From positions 1 through 21,656 of the forward strand of contig JBGPBY010000044.1 in the NCBI GenBank assembly GCA_041481485.1: a DNA stretch of 21,656 nt. Direction: 5' to 3'. Every line of letters starts with the position of its first letter. The first letter of the stretch is position 1. The notes beneath the pieces are model-generated. The model saw only the letters and a program-made list of their open reading frames with translations, did no database searches and had not been told where the DNA came from. Both the position numbers and the translations under genes were made by a program. Shown piece after piece: positions 12,689 to 20,049 of the stretch. Origin of the DNA: JBGPBY01 sp041481485. Lineage in GTDB: Bacteria > Acidobacteriota > Terriglobia > 20CM-2-55-15.

Positions 12689-15534
12689 GTGCGAGTCTAA
12701 TTGCGAGTTGGTTCCTGAACCATCTCTGGCAATCGACCGTCTTCGCAGCGCTCGCAGCGGGCATCACATTCTTCTTTCGTTCGAACAGCGCCGCCGTCCG
12801 CCATAACATCTGGCTCATTGCGTCGCTGAAGTTTCTTCTTCCTTTCTCTGTAATCATCACTCTCGGGCAACGAATGGATGATTGGCGCCCCCTGCCGAAC
12901 AGGTCGCCAATGACGCCGATCCCCATGGTTTCGGAACAAGTCTCCGGAACAGTAGCGCCCGCCGCGTCCGTGCCGTCGTCCAGCGTGTTTGATGCAATTC
13001 GGCAGCCGCTGTCGCTGGCCGCACCGGTTGCGTCGCCGGCCTCCGGGCTGACGTTTTCCGGCCGCGGTCCGCTGATTATCAAGCTGCTGGTCGCGCTATG
13101 GCTTCTGGGCGTTCTATACCATCTGGTCTCCTGGCTTCGGCAGTGGCTATCGATTCGCGCCAGGCTGCACACGGCCACGCCGTTGGAACTGGATGTTCCT
13201 GCGCGCATTCCCGTCTTGAGTTCGTCGGCATCGATCGAGCCGAGCGTTTTTGGAATTCTTCGCCCCGTGCTGCTTCTTCCGAATCGGATCACCACCGAAC
13301 TGAGCGCTGCTCAAATCGAGTCGATCCTGTTGCACGAGTCGGCCCACGTCGGCCGCCGCGACAACCTGGGAGCCGCGCTTCACATGATCGTCGAATGCCT
13401 GTTTTGGTTTCATCCGATGGTGTGGTGGATTGGCAGGCGCATGGCGGAAGAGCGCGAGCGCGCGTGTGACGAACGAGTTCTGCACCGCTTTGACGAACCG
13501 GAAACCTATGCGGAAGCCATTCTCCATGTCTGCAAGCGGCATCTGAAATCGCCGCTGGCCTGCATGGCTGGGGTGGCCAGTTCGAATCTTCGAGAACGTG
13601 TAGAGGGCATCATGAACTATCGAAAACCGCGCCGTCTGAATCTGGGTCACAAGCTCATGTTGACTGCCGCCGCTGTCGCAGCAACGTTGGGTCCGCTCTT
13701 CGTCGGTCTGACCGAGGCTCGGCAGAATCCGTTTTCCCCTGTCGCAGCGGAAGCCTTTGCATTCTCCAGCATCGAGGTCCCGGGAAGCACCTCGACGACG
13801 GCACGAGGCATCAACAATCTGGGTCAGATTGTTGGAAGCTTTGTCGATGGTTCAGGGACGCACGCGTTCCTGTTCAACAACGGAAAGTTCTCCACGATAG
13901 ACGTTCCCGGCAGCAGGGGGGCCGTCGCCACAGGCATCAACAATAGCGGGCAGATTGTTGGGGGCTATGGTCCCGGCGGCGAAACGGGGAATCATGGTTT
14001 TCTGTTCAGCAACGGAGCACTCTCCACTGTGGATTTCCCGGGCAGTCTCGACACGATAGCCTACGGCATCAACAACAAGGGGCAGATAGTCGGCACCTAT
14101 CTTGGAAACGACACCTACCGTCACGGCTTTCGACTGAGCGGCGGGAACTACACGCTGATCGAGGTTCCGGGCAGCCGTGCGGGATCTGCTCGCGGCATCA
14201 GCGATGCGGGACAGATCGCCGGGCTCAACGGATTCTCAGTAAGCGCGACCGGATTCACCCTCACCGGAGAGACATACACGCGATTGGACTCTTCGCTCAA
14301 CGCTTATCTGGAACCCATGGGGCTCAACAACCTGGGAGACGTTGTCGGACAGGAGGGTGGCATCAACCCTCCCTTCCACGGTTTCATTCGCAGTGCAAGC
14401 GGCGCCTCTACACTGAGCCTTCCCGGTGATCCGTTCGCCTGGAATATTCAGGGCATCAACGATCTTGGCCAGGCAGTGGGCGAGTTCACAGGCCGCGACG
14501 GAAGGACGCTCGGATATCTGGCCACTCCGAAAGCGTTGAGCACATCTGGAACTGGAAGACCCGATCAACCGCCAGTCCGCATTACGGATCTCACTCCAAA
14601 TGCGAACACGTCGCCAGTAGCAACAACGCCCACACCGACGCCGTCGTCGCCTTCCGTCTCCAACAGCACAGAAGCAAGAATCGTCGAGCGTGGCGATGCG
14701 CCCGCGAATGGCGGAAGAACGCTGTCGGGATCGCTCAATGTCCTGATCAACGGCCTGGACAATAGGATCCCAGGAACGAATCCCGCAAATGTGGAACGGT
14801 TGCAGCACCTGAATAATGCCCGTGCCCTTGCAGTCCGCGACCTGGAGAGCGTGAATGCCGCCCGGATCGCTACAGACAACGCTTCCCGTGTTACCGCGCC
14901 GGAGCAAACGCACCGATTCCAACTTCCGGATGAACTTCAAGGAGTGGATCCGGCGTTGATCGGAACTTACAACGTTCTGCCTGTCGCAGCGAACACCCTG
15001 GCACGATCTTCCAGCGATCCGGAAGTTCGAGCACGAATCTCCGGCGATCTCGATACCATCGGCAACGAAATCGTAGCCGCGCTGGCCGCATCCAAAGCAT
15101 TTAATTCCGGAAACGGCAGAGGCGGGCGCGGAGGACCAGTCGCTGATGGTGGGGAGACACTGGTGGCGGCGCTCAGTTTCGTGTCGAACCGCCTCGATTA
15201 CGTGACCAACACGACGAGACCATCAAAGGTGGAACGATTGCAGCATCTGAACAATGCTCGCGCTCTTGCAGGCCGCGCACTGGCGGACGAGGCTGCCGCA
15301 GCGGGTTCTGCTGTAAACAGACCCGCCGCGCCGGAGACAACGCAACGATTCCAACTTCCGGACGATCTTCAAGGAGTCGATCCCCAGTTGACAGGCATTT
15401 ACAACAGTCTGAATAACGCAGCGAACGCCCTTGCACGATCCTCGGGCGATCGGGAAGCTCGAGCAAGAATCGCCGGCGACCTCGATACCATTGGTAAAAA
15501 GATCCTTGCCGCGCTGATCGCCTCAAAAGAGTAG
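12685..15534 (+). CDS. M56 (BlaR1-like) peptidase with HAF-repeat and duplicated C-terminal domains
   Basis: A 949-residue membrane signal protein. Helices at about 13-30, 43-60, 129-150 and 325-343 give the BlaR1 topology. Zinc peptidase site: HESAH (217-221), with Glu258 in ERACDERVL as third ligand, on the cytoplasmic side. After the last helix there are six repeats of about 43 residues with GINNxGQIVGxY cores (starting at 375, 417, 461, 504, 546 and 590), often with HAFLF and IDVPGS segments; this is the HAF repeat, expected to build a beta-propeller-like fold outside the membrane. A Pro/Thr-rich linker (about 620-665) leads to two copies of a domain of about 130 residues (676-806 and 822-949). 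No penicillin-binding SxxK sensor is present. The likely role is to sense an unknown signal and relieve the coupled BlaI-like repressor. Confidence 0.9.
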   Translation: MSASLIASWFLNHLWQSTVFAALAAGITFFFRSNSAAVRHNIWLIASLKFLLPFSVIITLGQRMDDWRPLPNRSPMTPIPMVSEQVSGTVAPAASVPSSSVFDAIRQPLSLAAPVASPASGLTFSGRGPLIIKLLVALWLLGVLYHLVSWLRQWLSIRARLHTATPLELDVPARIPVLSSSASIEPSVFGILRPVLLLPNRITTELSAAQIESILLHESAHVGRRDNLGAALHMIVECLFWFHPMVWWIGRRMAEERERACDERVLHRFDEPETYAEAILHVCKRHLKSPLACMAGVASSNLRERVEGIMNYRKPRRLNLGHKLMLTAAAVAATLGPLFVGLTEARQNPFSPVAAEAFAFSSIEVPGSTSTTARGINNLGQIVGSFVDGSGTHAFLFNNGKFSTIDVPGSRGAVATGINNSGQIVGGYGPGGETGNHGFLFSNGALSTVDFPGSLDTIAYGINNKGQIVGTYLGNDTYRHGFRLSGGNYTLIEVPGSRAGSARGISDAGQIAGLNGFSVSATGFTLTGETYTRLDSSLNAYLEPMGLNNLGDVVGQEGGINPPFHGFIRSASGASTLSLPGDPFAWNIQGINDLGQAVGEFTGRDGRTLGYLATPKALSTSGTGRPDQPPVRITDLTPNANTSPVATTPTPTPSSPSVSNSTEARIVERGDAPANGGRTLSGSLNVLINGLDNRIPGTNPANVERLQHLNNARALAVRDLESVNAARIATDNASRVTAPEQTHRFQLPDELQGVDPALIGTYNVLPVAANTLARSSSDPEVRARISGDLDTIGNEIVAALAASKAFNSGNGRGGRGGPVADGGETLVAALSFVSNRLDYVTNTTRPSKVERLQHLNNARALAGRALADEAAAAGSAVNRPAAPETTQRFQLPDDLQGVDPQLTGIYNSLNNAANALARSSGDREARARIAGDLDTIGKKILAALIASKE
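14710..15531 (+). repeat. Tandem intragenic duplication in the M56 gene
   Basis: Two consecutive copies of one coding unit: 14710-15102 and 15148-15531. The shared protein blocks are VERLQHLNNARALA (residues 703 and 849), RFQLPD-LQGVDP (744 and 888), NTLARSS/NALARSS and RARI-GDLDTIG, with only a two-residue length change between blocks. DNA identity is visible by eye but degraded at third positions, so the duplication is not recent and protein sequence is under selection. Confidence 0.9.
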
Positions 15535-15551
15535 GAGTTTTTCCCCTACTC
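15525..15551 (-). terminator. Hairpin terminator for the PepSY-TM gene
   Basis: On the minus strand a 9-bp stem (one G-U pair) with an AAAAA loop, 15529-15551, is followed by TTTT (15528-15525). It lies in the 11-nt gap between two convergent genes and covers both stop codons. The plus-strand product has the stem but no T tract after it, so it would act mainly on the minus transcript. Confidence 0.5.
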
Positions 15552-16451
15552 CAGGCGGCGGCGCACCACGCGATTCCACCACATGATGCAACCGGTGATC
15601 GCCATGAGTCCGGGCACAAGGCCCAGTACGGCCCAAACGATTTTCAAACTCGGAAAGTCGCGCCACCGGCCAAAATGAAGACGCGCCAGCCACACGAGTA
15701 CGAGATCAGCCGTGCTGTTTCCCGCCGCAGCCGGACCGGAAAAATATTCGGCAGTGCGAGTAAATGGATCGGGAATGCCGAGATAGATGCCCGAAACTCC
15801 CCACATCAGAAGAAACAGAAACAACCAGAACCCAAACGCGCTATGCACGTCCCAGTTAAAGCGGCGCCATCCGGAAGACCACTGGATCACCAGGCTGCGT
15901 TTCCATCGCGCGATGCCAGGCCACCAGACCACGAGGCCGGTAAGACACGTAACGGTGACAACGATACTGCCGACACCGTTCCAGAATTGGCCGTCGTCGC
16001 CGAGCAGCAGGTTATCGTGCAGCTCCACGACCCAATAGAGGATGCGTTCTCCCCGGGTAAACGAGTCGCCGAGATCTTCTCCTGTATAAGGATTGAAATA
16101 GCGCATCTTCTTCTCGATGTTCCCCGTTCCGCGCTCCAGTGACACTTCAAACGCAGGAGTGCGCCGCGTTATCCTTTCGCTGACAGCCGTGATCGTCCAG
16201 CCGGGATAGGCGCGTTGCGCCGCTTCCCGGATCTGCTGCGACGTCAGCCGACTTGCATTGGGATCGAACGGCGGCTTCCGTGTCGCAAGGAGTGTGTTAA
16301 TTTCGTTGCGATAAACCAACACGCTGCCTGTCGTGCTGAGCATCACAATGTAGAGAGCAAGGGCAATCGCCGTCCACAGGTGTGCTTGAAAAAGAGCGCG
16401 GCGAATCCATAAGGTTTGAGGCTGGCGAATCGCTTGAGTCCACAATGCCAT
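15546..16451 (-). CDS. PepSY-associated TM (PiuB-like) membrane protein
   Basis: A 301-residue inner-membrane protein with helices at about 24-46, 158-180, 205-226 and 270-292. Conserved histidines near the helices, QAHLW (24), ELHDNLLL (145), DVHSAFGFW (203) and RLHFG (259), together with a PepSY segment in the periplasmic loop (about 68-130, ending FNPYTGEDLGD), identify the PepSY_TM/iron-regulated membrane protein family. Members sit with TonB-dependent iron uptake and some act as ferric-siderophore or heme-linked reductases. Length is a little short compared with the usual 370-500. ATG 16451 has GGGAGG five bases upstream. It is convergent to the M56 gene and divergent from a DUF6152 gene; no TonB receptor lies in the window. 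Confidence 0.9.
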   Translation of the reverse strand: MALWTQAIRQPQTLWIRRALFQAHLWTAIALALYIVMLSTTGSVLVYRNEINTLLATRKPPFDPNASRLTSQQIREAAQRAYPGWTITAVSERITRRTPAFEVSLERGTGNIEKKMRYFNPYTGEDLGDSFTRGERILYWVVELHDNLLLGDDGQFWNGVGSIVVTVTCLTGLVVWWPGIARWKRSLVIQWSSGWRRFNWDVHSAFGFWLFLFLLMWGVSGIYLGIPDPFTRTAEYFSGPAAAGNSTADLVLVWLARLHFGRWRDFPSLKIVWAVLGLVPGLMAITGCIMWWNRVVRRRLE

Positions 16452-16601
16452 CAGTCCTCCCGGAACAGGAAGGCTGCATGATACATCTCTTCAAACGCGA
16501 CATTGCGCGTTAGCATCGCCGACGGTCCCGGCAGCATCGAATCAGTGTCGGGTATCTTTTAGGTCATTGAATCTGAATCGATGCAATCGCAGAATGCGAT
16601 C

Positions 16602-17087
16602 ATGAGCAAATCGACATTACTCCTTGCCGTCTGTGTTGCTGTTCTTGTGACTGCGATTCCCCTGATGGCGCACCATGGCAGTGCGGGTTATGACATCGGG
16701 CATCCGATGACACTCACCGGCACCTTGCGCAGTGTGGAGCTGGTGAACCCACATTCCTTTATCTACATCGACGTCACAGCGAGCAGTGGAGCCGTGGAAA
16801 GCTGGGCCCTGGAAGGCAGCCCGCCGAGGGTGCTGGAAGTCAGTTCCGGTCTGACGAAGGACAATCTCAAACCGGGAATGAAAATCACAGTCATTGGATT
16901 TCCGCCGAGGGAAGTCTTCCCCAATGGCAACGGGAGTTTCCGCAGCCTCGACCAGGCATTGGCCTATTCTCCACGTGCCTTGGACGCCCTGAAAACGCGG
17001 CACGTACTCCAGGCGGGAGAAATTCGGCTGGAGTCTGGCGAGGTTCACGGTTTCGGTATGGGTCCCAATTTCAGCGGGCGGCGATGA
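16602..17087 (+). CDS. DUF6152 family secreted protein
   Basis: A 161-residue secreted protein. The signal peptide (about residues 1-23) ends in MAHHGS, so the mature protein begins with a His pair, followed by YDIGHPMTLTGTLRSVELVNPHSFIYIDVT, the core DUF6152 pattern of G-x-V-x-x-NPH-x-x-x-x-DV, then WALEGSPPRVLE and PGMKITVIGFPP. Function unknown; the paired histidines suggest metal binding, which is inference. ATG 16602 is chosen; ATG 16581 adds seven residues without changing the signal. The next gene starts at the base after its TGA, so the two are probably one operon. Confidence 0.88.
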   Translation: MSKSTLLLAVCVAVLVTAIPLMAHHGSAGYDIGHPMTLTGTLRSVELVNPHSFIYIDVTASSGAVESWALEGSPPRVLEVSSGLTKDNLKPGMKITVIGFPPREVFPNGNGSFRSLDQALAYSPRALDALKTRHVLQAGEIRLESGEVHGFGMGPNFSGRR

Positions 17088-18974
17088 ATGTTCTCGATTG
17101 CGGCGCGACGCCTTTCCATGATGGCGCTTCTACTAGCCGCACTACTGATGCTGGCTCCGCCGCAGGCCGCACAAGACACTGCCGTTATCGAAGGCCGAGT
17201 TTTGCGGGCAGGAACCCAGGAGCCGATTCCGAATGTTCAGATCACGCTGCTCAAATCCAGTGCAGGTGGAACAGCGATCACCGATGAAACTGCGGCAGCA
17301 CTGGATTCGCTTCAACAGCTGGTATCGTCGGCGCCTCCAGGAATTTCTCACGCATATCTGGACGCCGTCATTTCATCTCGCGAACAAGCCCTGGGATTGG
17401 CGCCGGGAACATTTGCATCGTTGACGAGTCAGACGACTGCGCTCACCGACGCTGCGGGACACTTCAGTTTTAAGAATCAGGCGCCTGGAAGATACGGCAT
17501 TCGTGCAATTCTCGATGGATACTTCGGACCTCCTGTCAATGGAACTGCATCCCCGACCGTCACGAAGTCCGTCGCTGTTGAAGCGCAGAAGCCAGTACTG
17601 CCAACAGACATCTTCATGGTTAAAGGTGGAATCATCACCGGCCGTGTTCGCGATCCCAATGGTCAGCCCGCTCCTGGCATTAATGTAGCCGCCACGCGCC
17701 TCACCTACTCCAACGGCCGACCTCAGTGGACTCCGGCCATTTCCAAGGCAACGGATGATCGCGGAGAGTTCCGGATTTTCTGGATCTCGCCTGGAGTGTA
17801 CTATGTCGGCCTTCCGCCTCGCGTACCGACTGCAGTTCCCGGGCCGCAAGACTCCTGGGCAAGAACCTTTTTCCCCGGAGTCGTGGATCCCACCGCAGCA
17901 ACTGCTATTGTCATTAAGGACGGAGCGGAAATCGCAGGAATTGATTTTTCGATTCAGACGATCGCTTCAACTGCAATCTTCAAAATCAGCGGGAGGGCAA
18001 CCAATCCCCTGGCAGCGCCGAACCCGACAACTGGCGTGGTCGATCGAAACGTGAATACGTTCATGCTTTCACCTCTCGAACCCGGGATCCTGGACTCGGT
18101 GAACCCACCGGCGGTGCAAAATTCTCTTCCGGCCGCGGCAAGGCCAAACGGCGAGTTTGAAATCCGAAATGTCCGGCCCGGTACCTACGATTTGTTTATC
18201 TACTATTTAGCGCCTGGCCCGCCGGCAGCCGCTCCGCCGCTGCCCTCATCAGTGCAGCGTGACTACATCGATCGGGCGCGCGTGGATATTCGGAATTCCG
18301 ACGTCGAAGGAATTACCTTGCAGATTCAGAAGGGGACCGAGATCAGGGGCAAGGTTGTCAGCCAGGGAACCACGTCGGTGCCCATGGATAAGATTAAGAT
18401 CAATTTGCGCTCGCAGGACACGATGCCGGATGCCTTTGCAATCATCGTCGGCACCATTTCTGTCGACGCATCTGGAAACTTCTCGGCACCCGACATTGCA
18501 TCGGCCAGGTACTCGCTTCAAGTTACGGGTTTGCCCGAGACAGCCTATGTTGCGGACATTCGACAAGGCGGGACCACGATCTTTAACACGGGGTTTACCG
18601 CGGGAAATCAACCGGCGACTCTGCTGGAGATTGTCGTGAATGCCAATGGTGGAACCATCGAAGGCAACGTTCAAACTCTCGATCATAAACCCGTCCCCAA
18701 CTCCATGGTTGTTCTGGTGCCGCCTGAAAGCGACCGGCAGAATGCGATGAAGTACAAAACGGCGCCGGCCGACGAAAAGGGAAACTTCTCAATGAAGGGT
18801 GTACCGCCCGGTGAATACACACTATTTGCATGGGAAAGCGTTCCATTAACGGCGTGGATGAATTCGGATTTCCTTGCGAAGTATCAGACCCGCGGCCGCC
18901 AGGTCATCGCAAAACAGGGAACTCGAGTGGATGTTCAGCTCGACCTCATTCCGGACGACATCAACCGGCGGTAG
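17088..18974 (+). CDS. Secreted carboxypeptidase-regulatory-like repeat protein
   Basis: A 628-residue exported protein with a signal peptide ending near residue 28 (PPQAAQ). It contains about five beta-sandwich repeats of the carboxypeptidase regulatory-like (Ig-like) type: 32-140 (with a helical insertion at about 62-110), 181-245, 298-375, 417-485 and 522-580. The typical opening I-x-G-R-V followed by P-x-P-x-x-x-V and the closing G-x-F-x-x-x-x-x-P-G-x-Y recur. No peptidase catalytic residues are present. Relatives in acidobacteria are cell-surface or periplasmic and often stand next to DUF6152 genes; a structural or polysaccharide/protein-binding role is possible but not shown. Start ATG 17088 directly follows the preceding TGA, indicating translational coupling. 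Confidence 0.88.
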   Translation: MFSIAARRLSMMALLLAALLMLAPPQAAQDTAVIEGRVLRAGTQEPIPNVQITLLKSSAGGTAITDETAAALDSLQQLVSSAPPGISHAYLDAVISSREQALGLAPGTFASLTSQTTALTDAAGHFSFKNQAPGRYGIRAILDGYFGPPVNGTASPTVTKSVAVEAQKPVLPTDIFMVKGGIITGRVRDPNGQPAPGINVAATRLTYSNGRPQWTPAISKATDDRGEFRIFWISPGVYYVGLPPRVPTAVPGPQDSWARTFFPGVVDPTAATAIVIKDGAEIAGIDFSIQTIASTAIFKISGRATNPLAAPNPTTGVVDRNVNTFMLSPLEPGILDSVNPPAVQNSLPAAARPNGEFEIRNVRPGTYDLFIYYLAPGPPAAAPPLPSSVQRDYIDRARVDIRNSDVEGITLQIQKGTEIRGKVVSQGTTSVPMDKIKINLRSQDTMPDAFAIIVGTISVDASGNFSAPDIASARYSLQVTGLPETAYVADIRQGGTTIFNTGFTAGNQPATLLEIVVNANGGTIEGNVQTLDHKPVPNSMVVLVPPESDRQNAMKYKTAPADEKGNFSMKGVPPGEYTLFAWESVPLTAWMNSDFLAKYQTRGRQVIAKQGTRVDVQLDLIPDDINRR

Positions 18975-19138
18975 AAATTGACCGTATCTTTTTACCTCCT
19001 CCAGGGTAATCATCATTCGAGGTCCGCGGTTTCACGATCAGGAATTGAGGCCGCCCCTCCGCGTCGATTGCAATACAAGGCAATCGCCGCAGCCTCAGGA
19101 GCTCGCTTGAGTTCCTGTCACCGGGATTGGAGGAACCA

Positions 19139-19582
19139 TTGAGAATCTGGTTGTTGGTTTTGATGTTGGCGGTCGCCCTTCCTGCAGGTGCGCACCATCC
19201 GTTTACGCCATACTACGACGGGTCGAAGCTGGAGGTTCTGACCGGCGTCGTTGCGGAACTCCGGATCAGCAATCCCCATGTCGTGCTGATTGTGGATGTA
19301 TCGGGTCCCGAAGGACGAAGGGGCCGATGGGGTTTCGAGGGACTTCCACCGAACACTTTCTCGAGGACTGGCGTGGATCTCATGAAGAAGCTTCCGCCGG
19401 GCACGCAAATTATAATTTCGGGATGGCCGGCAAAGGATCCCACAGCCCGCATGTTCAGCGCACGTGAAATCACCTTCGCGGATAAGTCGACGATGTCTTT
19501 CGGACCGACACCGGAAGAAGCTGACGGCTGGAAGTGCGACGGCCCGTGTTCTTACAAATACCCCGTCGTGCCCTCACGTTAA
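19139..19582 (+). CDS. DUF6152 family secreted protein, second copy
   Basis: A 147-residue secreted protein related to the DUF6152 product 2.5 kb upstream. The signal peptide (LLVLMLAVALPAGA) is cleaved just before HHPFTPYYDG; the core is LTGVVAELRISNPHVVLIVDVSGPEG, WGFEGLPPNTFS and LPPGTQIIISGWPAKD. A TTG at 19139 is chosen as start because GGAGG stands five bases before it; the in-frame TTG at 19127 lies upstream of that site. The C-terminal tail has two cysteines (KCDGPCSY), possibly a disulfide or metal site, absent from the first copy. Probably co-transcribed with the upstream pair, from which it is separated by 164 nt of non-coding DNA. Confidence 0.85.
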   Translation: MRIWLLVLMLAVALPAGAHHPFTPYYDGSKLEVLTGVVAELRISNPHVVLIVDVSGPEGRRGRWGFEGLPPNTFSRTGVDLMKKLPPGTQIIISGWPAKDPTARMFSAREITFADKSTMSFGPTPEEADGWKCDGPCSYKYPVVPSR

Positions 19583-19654
19583 GGGCGACATCTCCCAAAA
19601 TCCCGCTACGGACGCAGCCAACTGGTCGACAAAATACCGTCGGCTGAGATTTAG

Positions 19655-20032
19655 CCCTTTGCCGCGCTCATCACCAATGATGGTTACGTCGTTACGCCAA
19701 ACAAGCAGAAGTTTACGAAACAATCCCTGGCTGGGTACGACGTGCTGGTCATCTCCAATGCCCTCGGCGCGGCGCAAATGGGTGCGCCGGATGCCGGCAA
19801 TCCCGCTTTTACCGAAGAAGAATGCCAGATGGTTCGTGAATGGGTGCAGGCGGGCGGCGCATTGTTGCTCATTGCCGATCAAGCGCCGATGGGAGCAGCG
19901 GCGGAACGCCTGGGCCTGCAGTTCGGGGTCGGGATGAGCAAGAGTTACACGTCGGACCCGGAGCATTCCCCAAAGGAAGCGAAGCAGCTGGTGCTGAACC
20001 TGATGCATTGGCTGACTGGAATTCTGAATTGA
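19655..20032 (+). pseudogene. Decayed DUF4350-like gene
   Basis: After TAG at 19652-19654 the frame reads PFAALITNDGYVVTPNKQKF, then LAGYDVLVISNALGAAQ, NPAFTEEECQMVREWVQAGG and ALLLIADQAPMGAAAERLG. This is the N-terminal half of a DUF4350/GATase-like-fold secreted protein, which normally continues for 100-200 residues. Here it reaches MSKSYTSDPEHS and then jumps to KQLVLNLMHWLTGILN, which looks like the family C terminus. So an internal section seems to be deleted in frame and the 5' part, with signal peptide, is lost or interrupted by the stop. A GTG at 19742 could start a 96-residue peptide, with no ribosome binding site. It ends 17 nt from the opposing dehydrogenase gene. Confidence 0.7.
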
Positions 20033-20049
20033 GTTGAGGGAACTCCTCG

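Noticed and set aside
18975..19138. Possible regulatory RNA in the gap before the second DUF6152 gene
   Set aside because: No stable paired region or known riboswitch motif could be recognised by eye.
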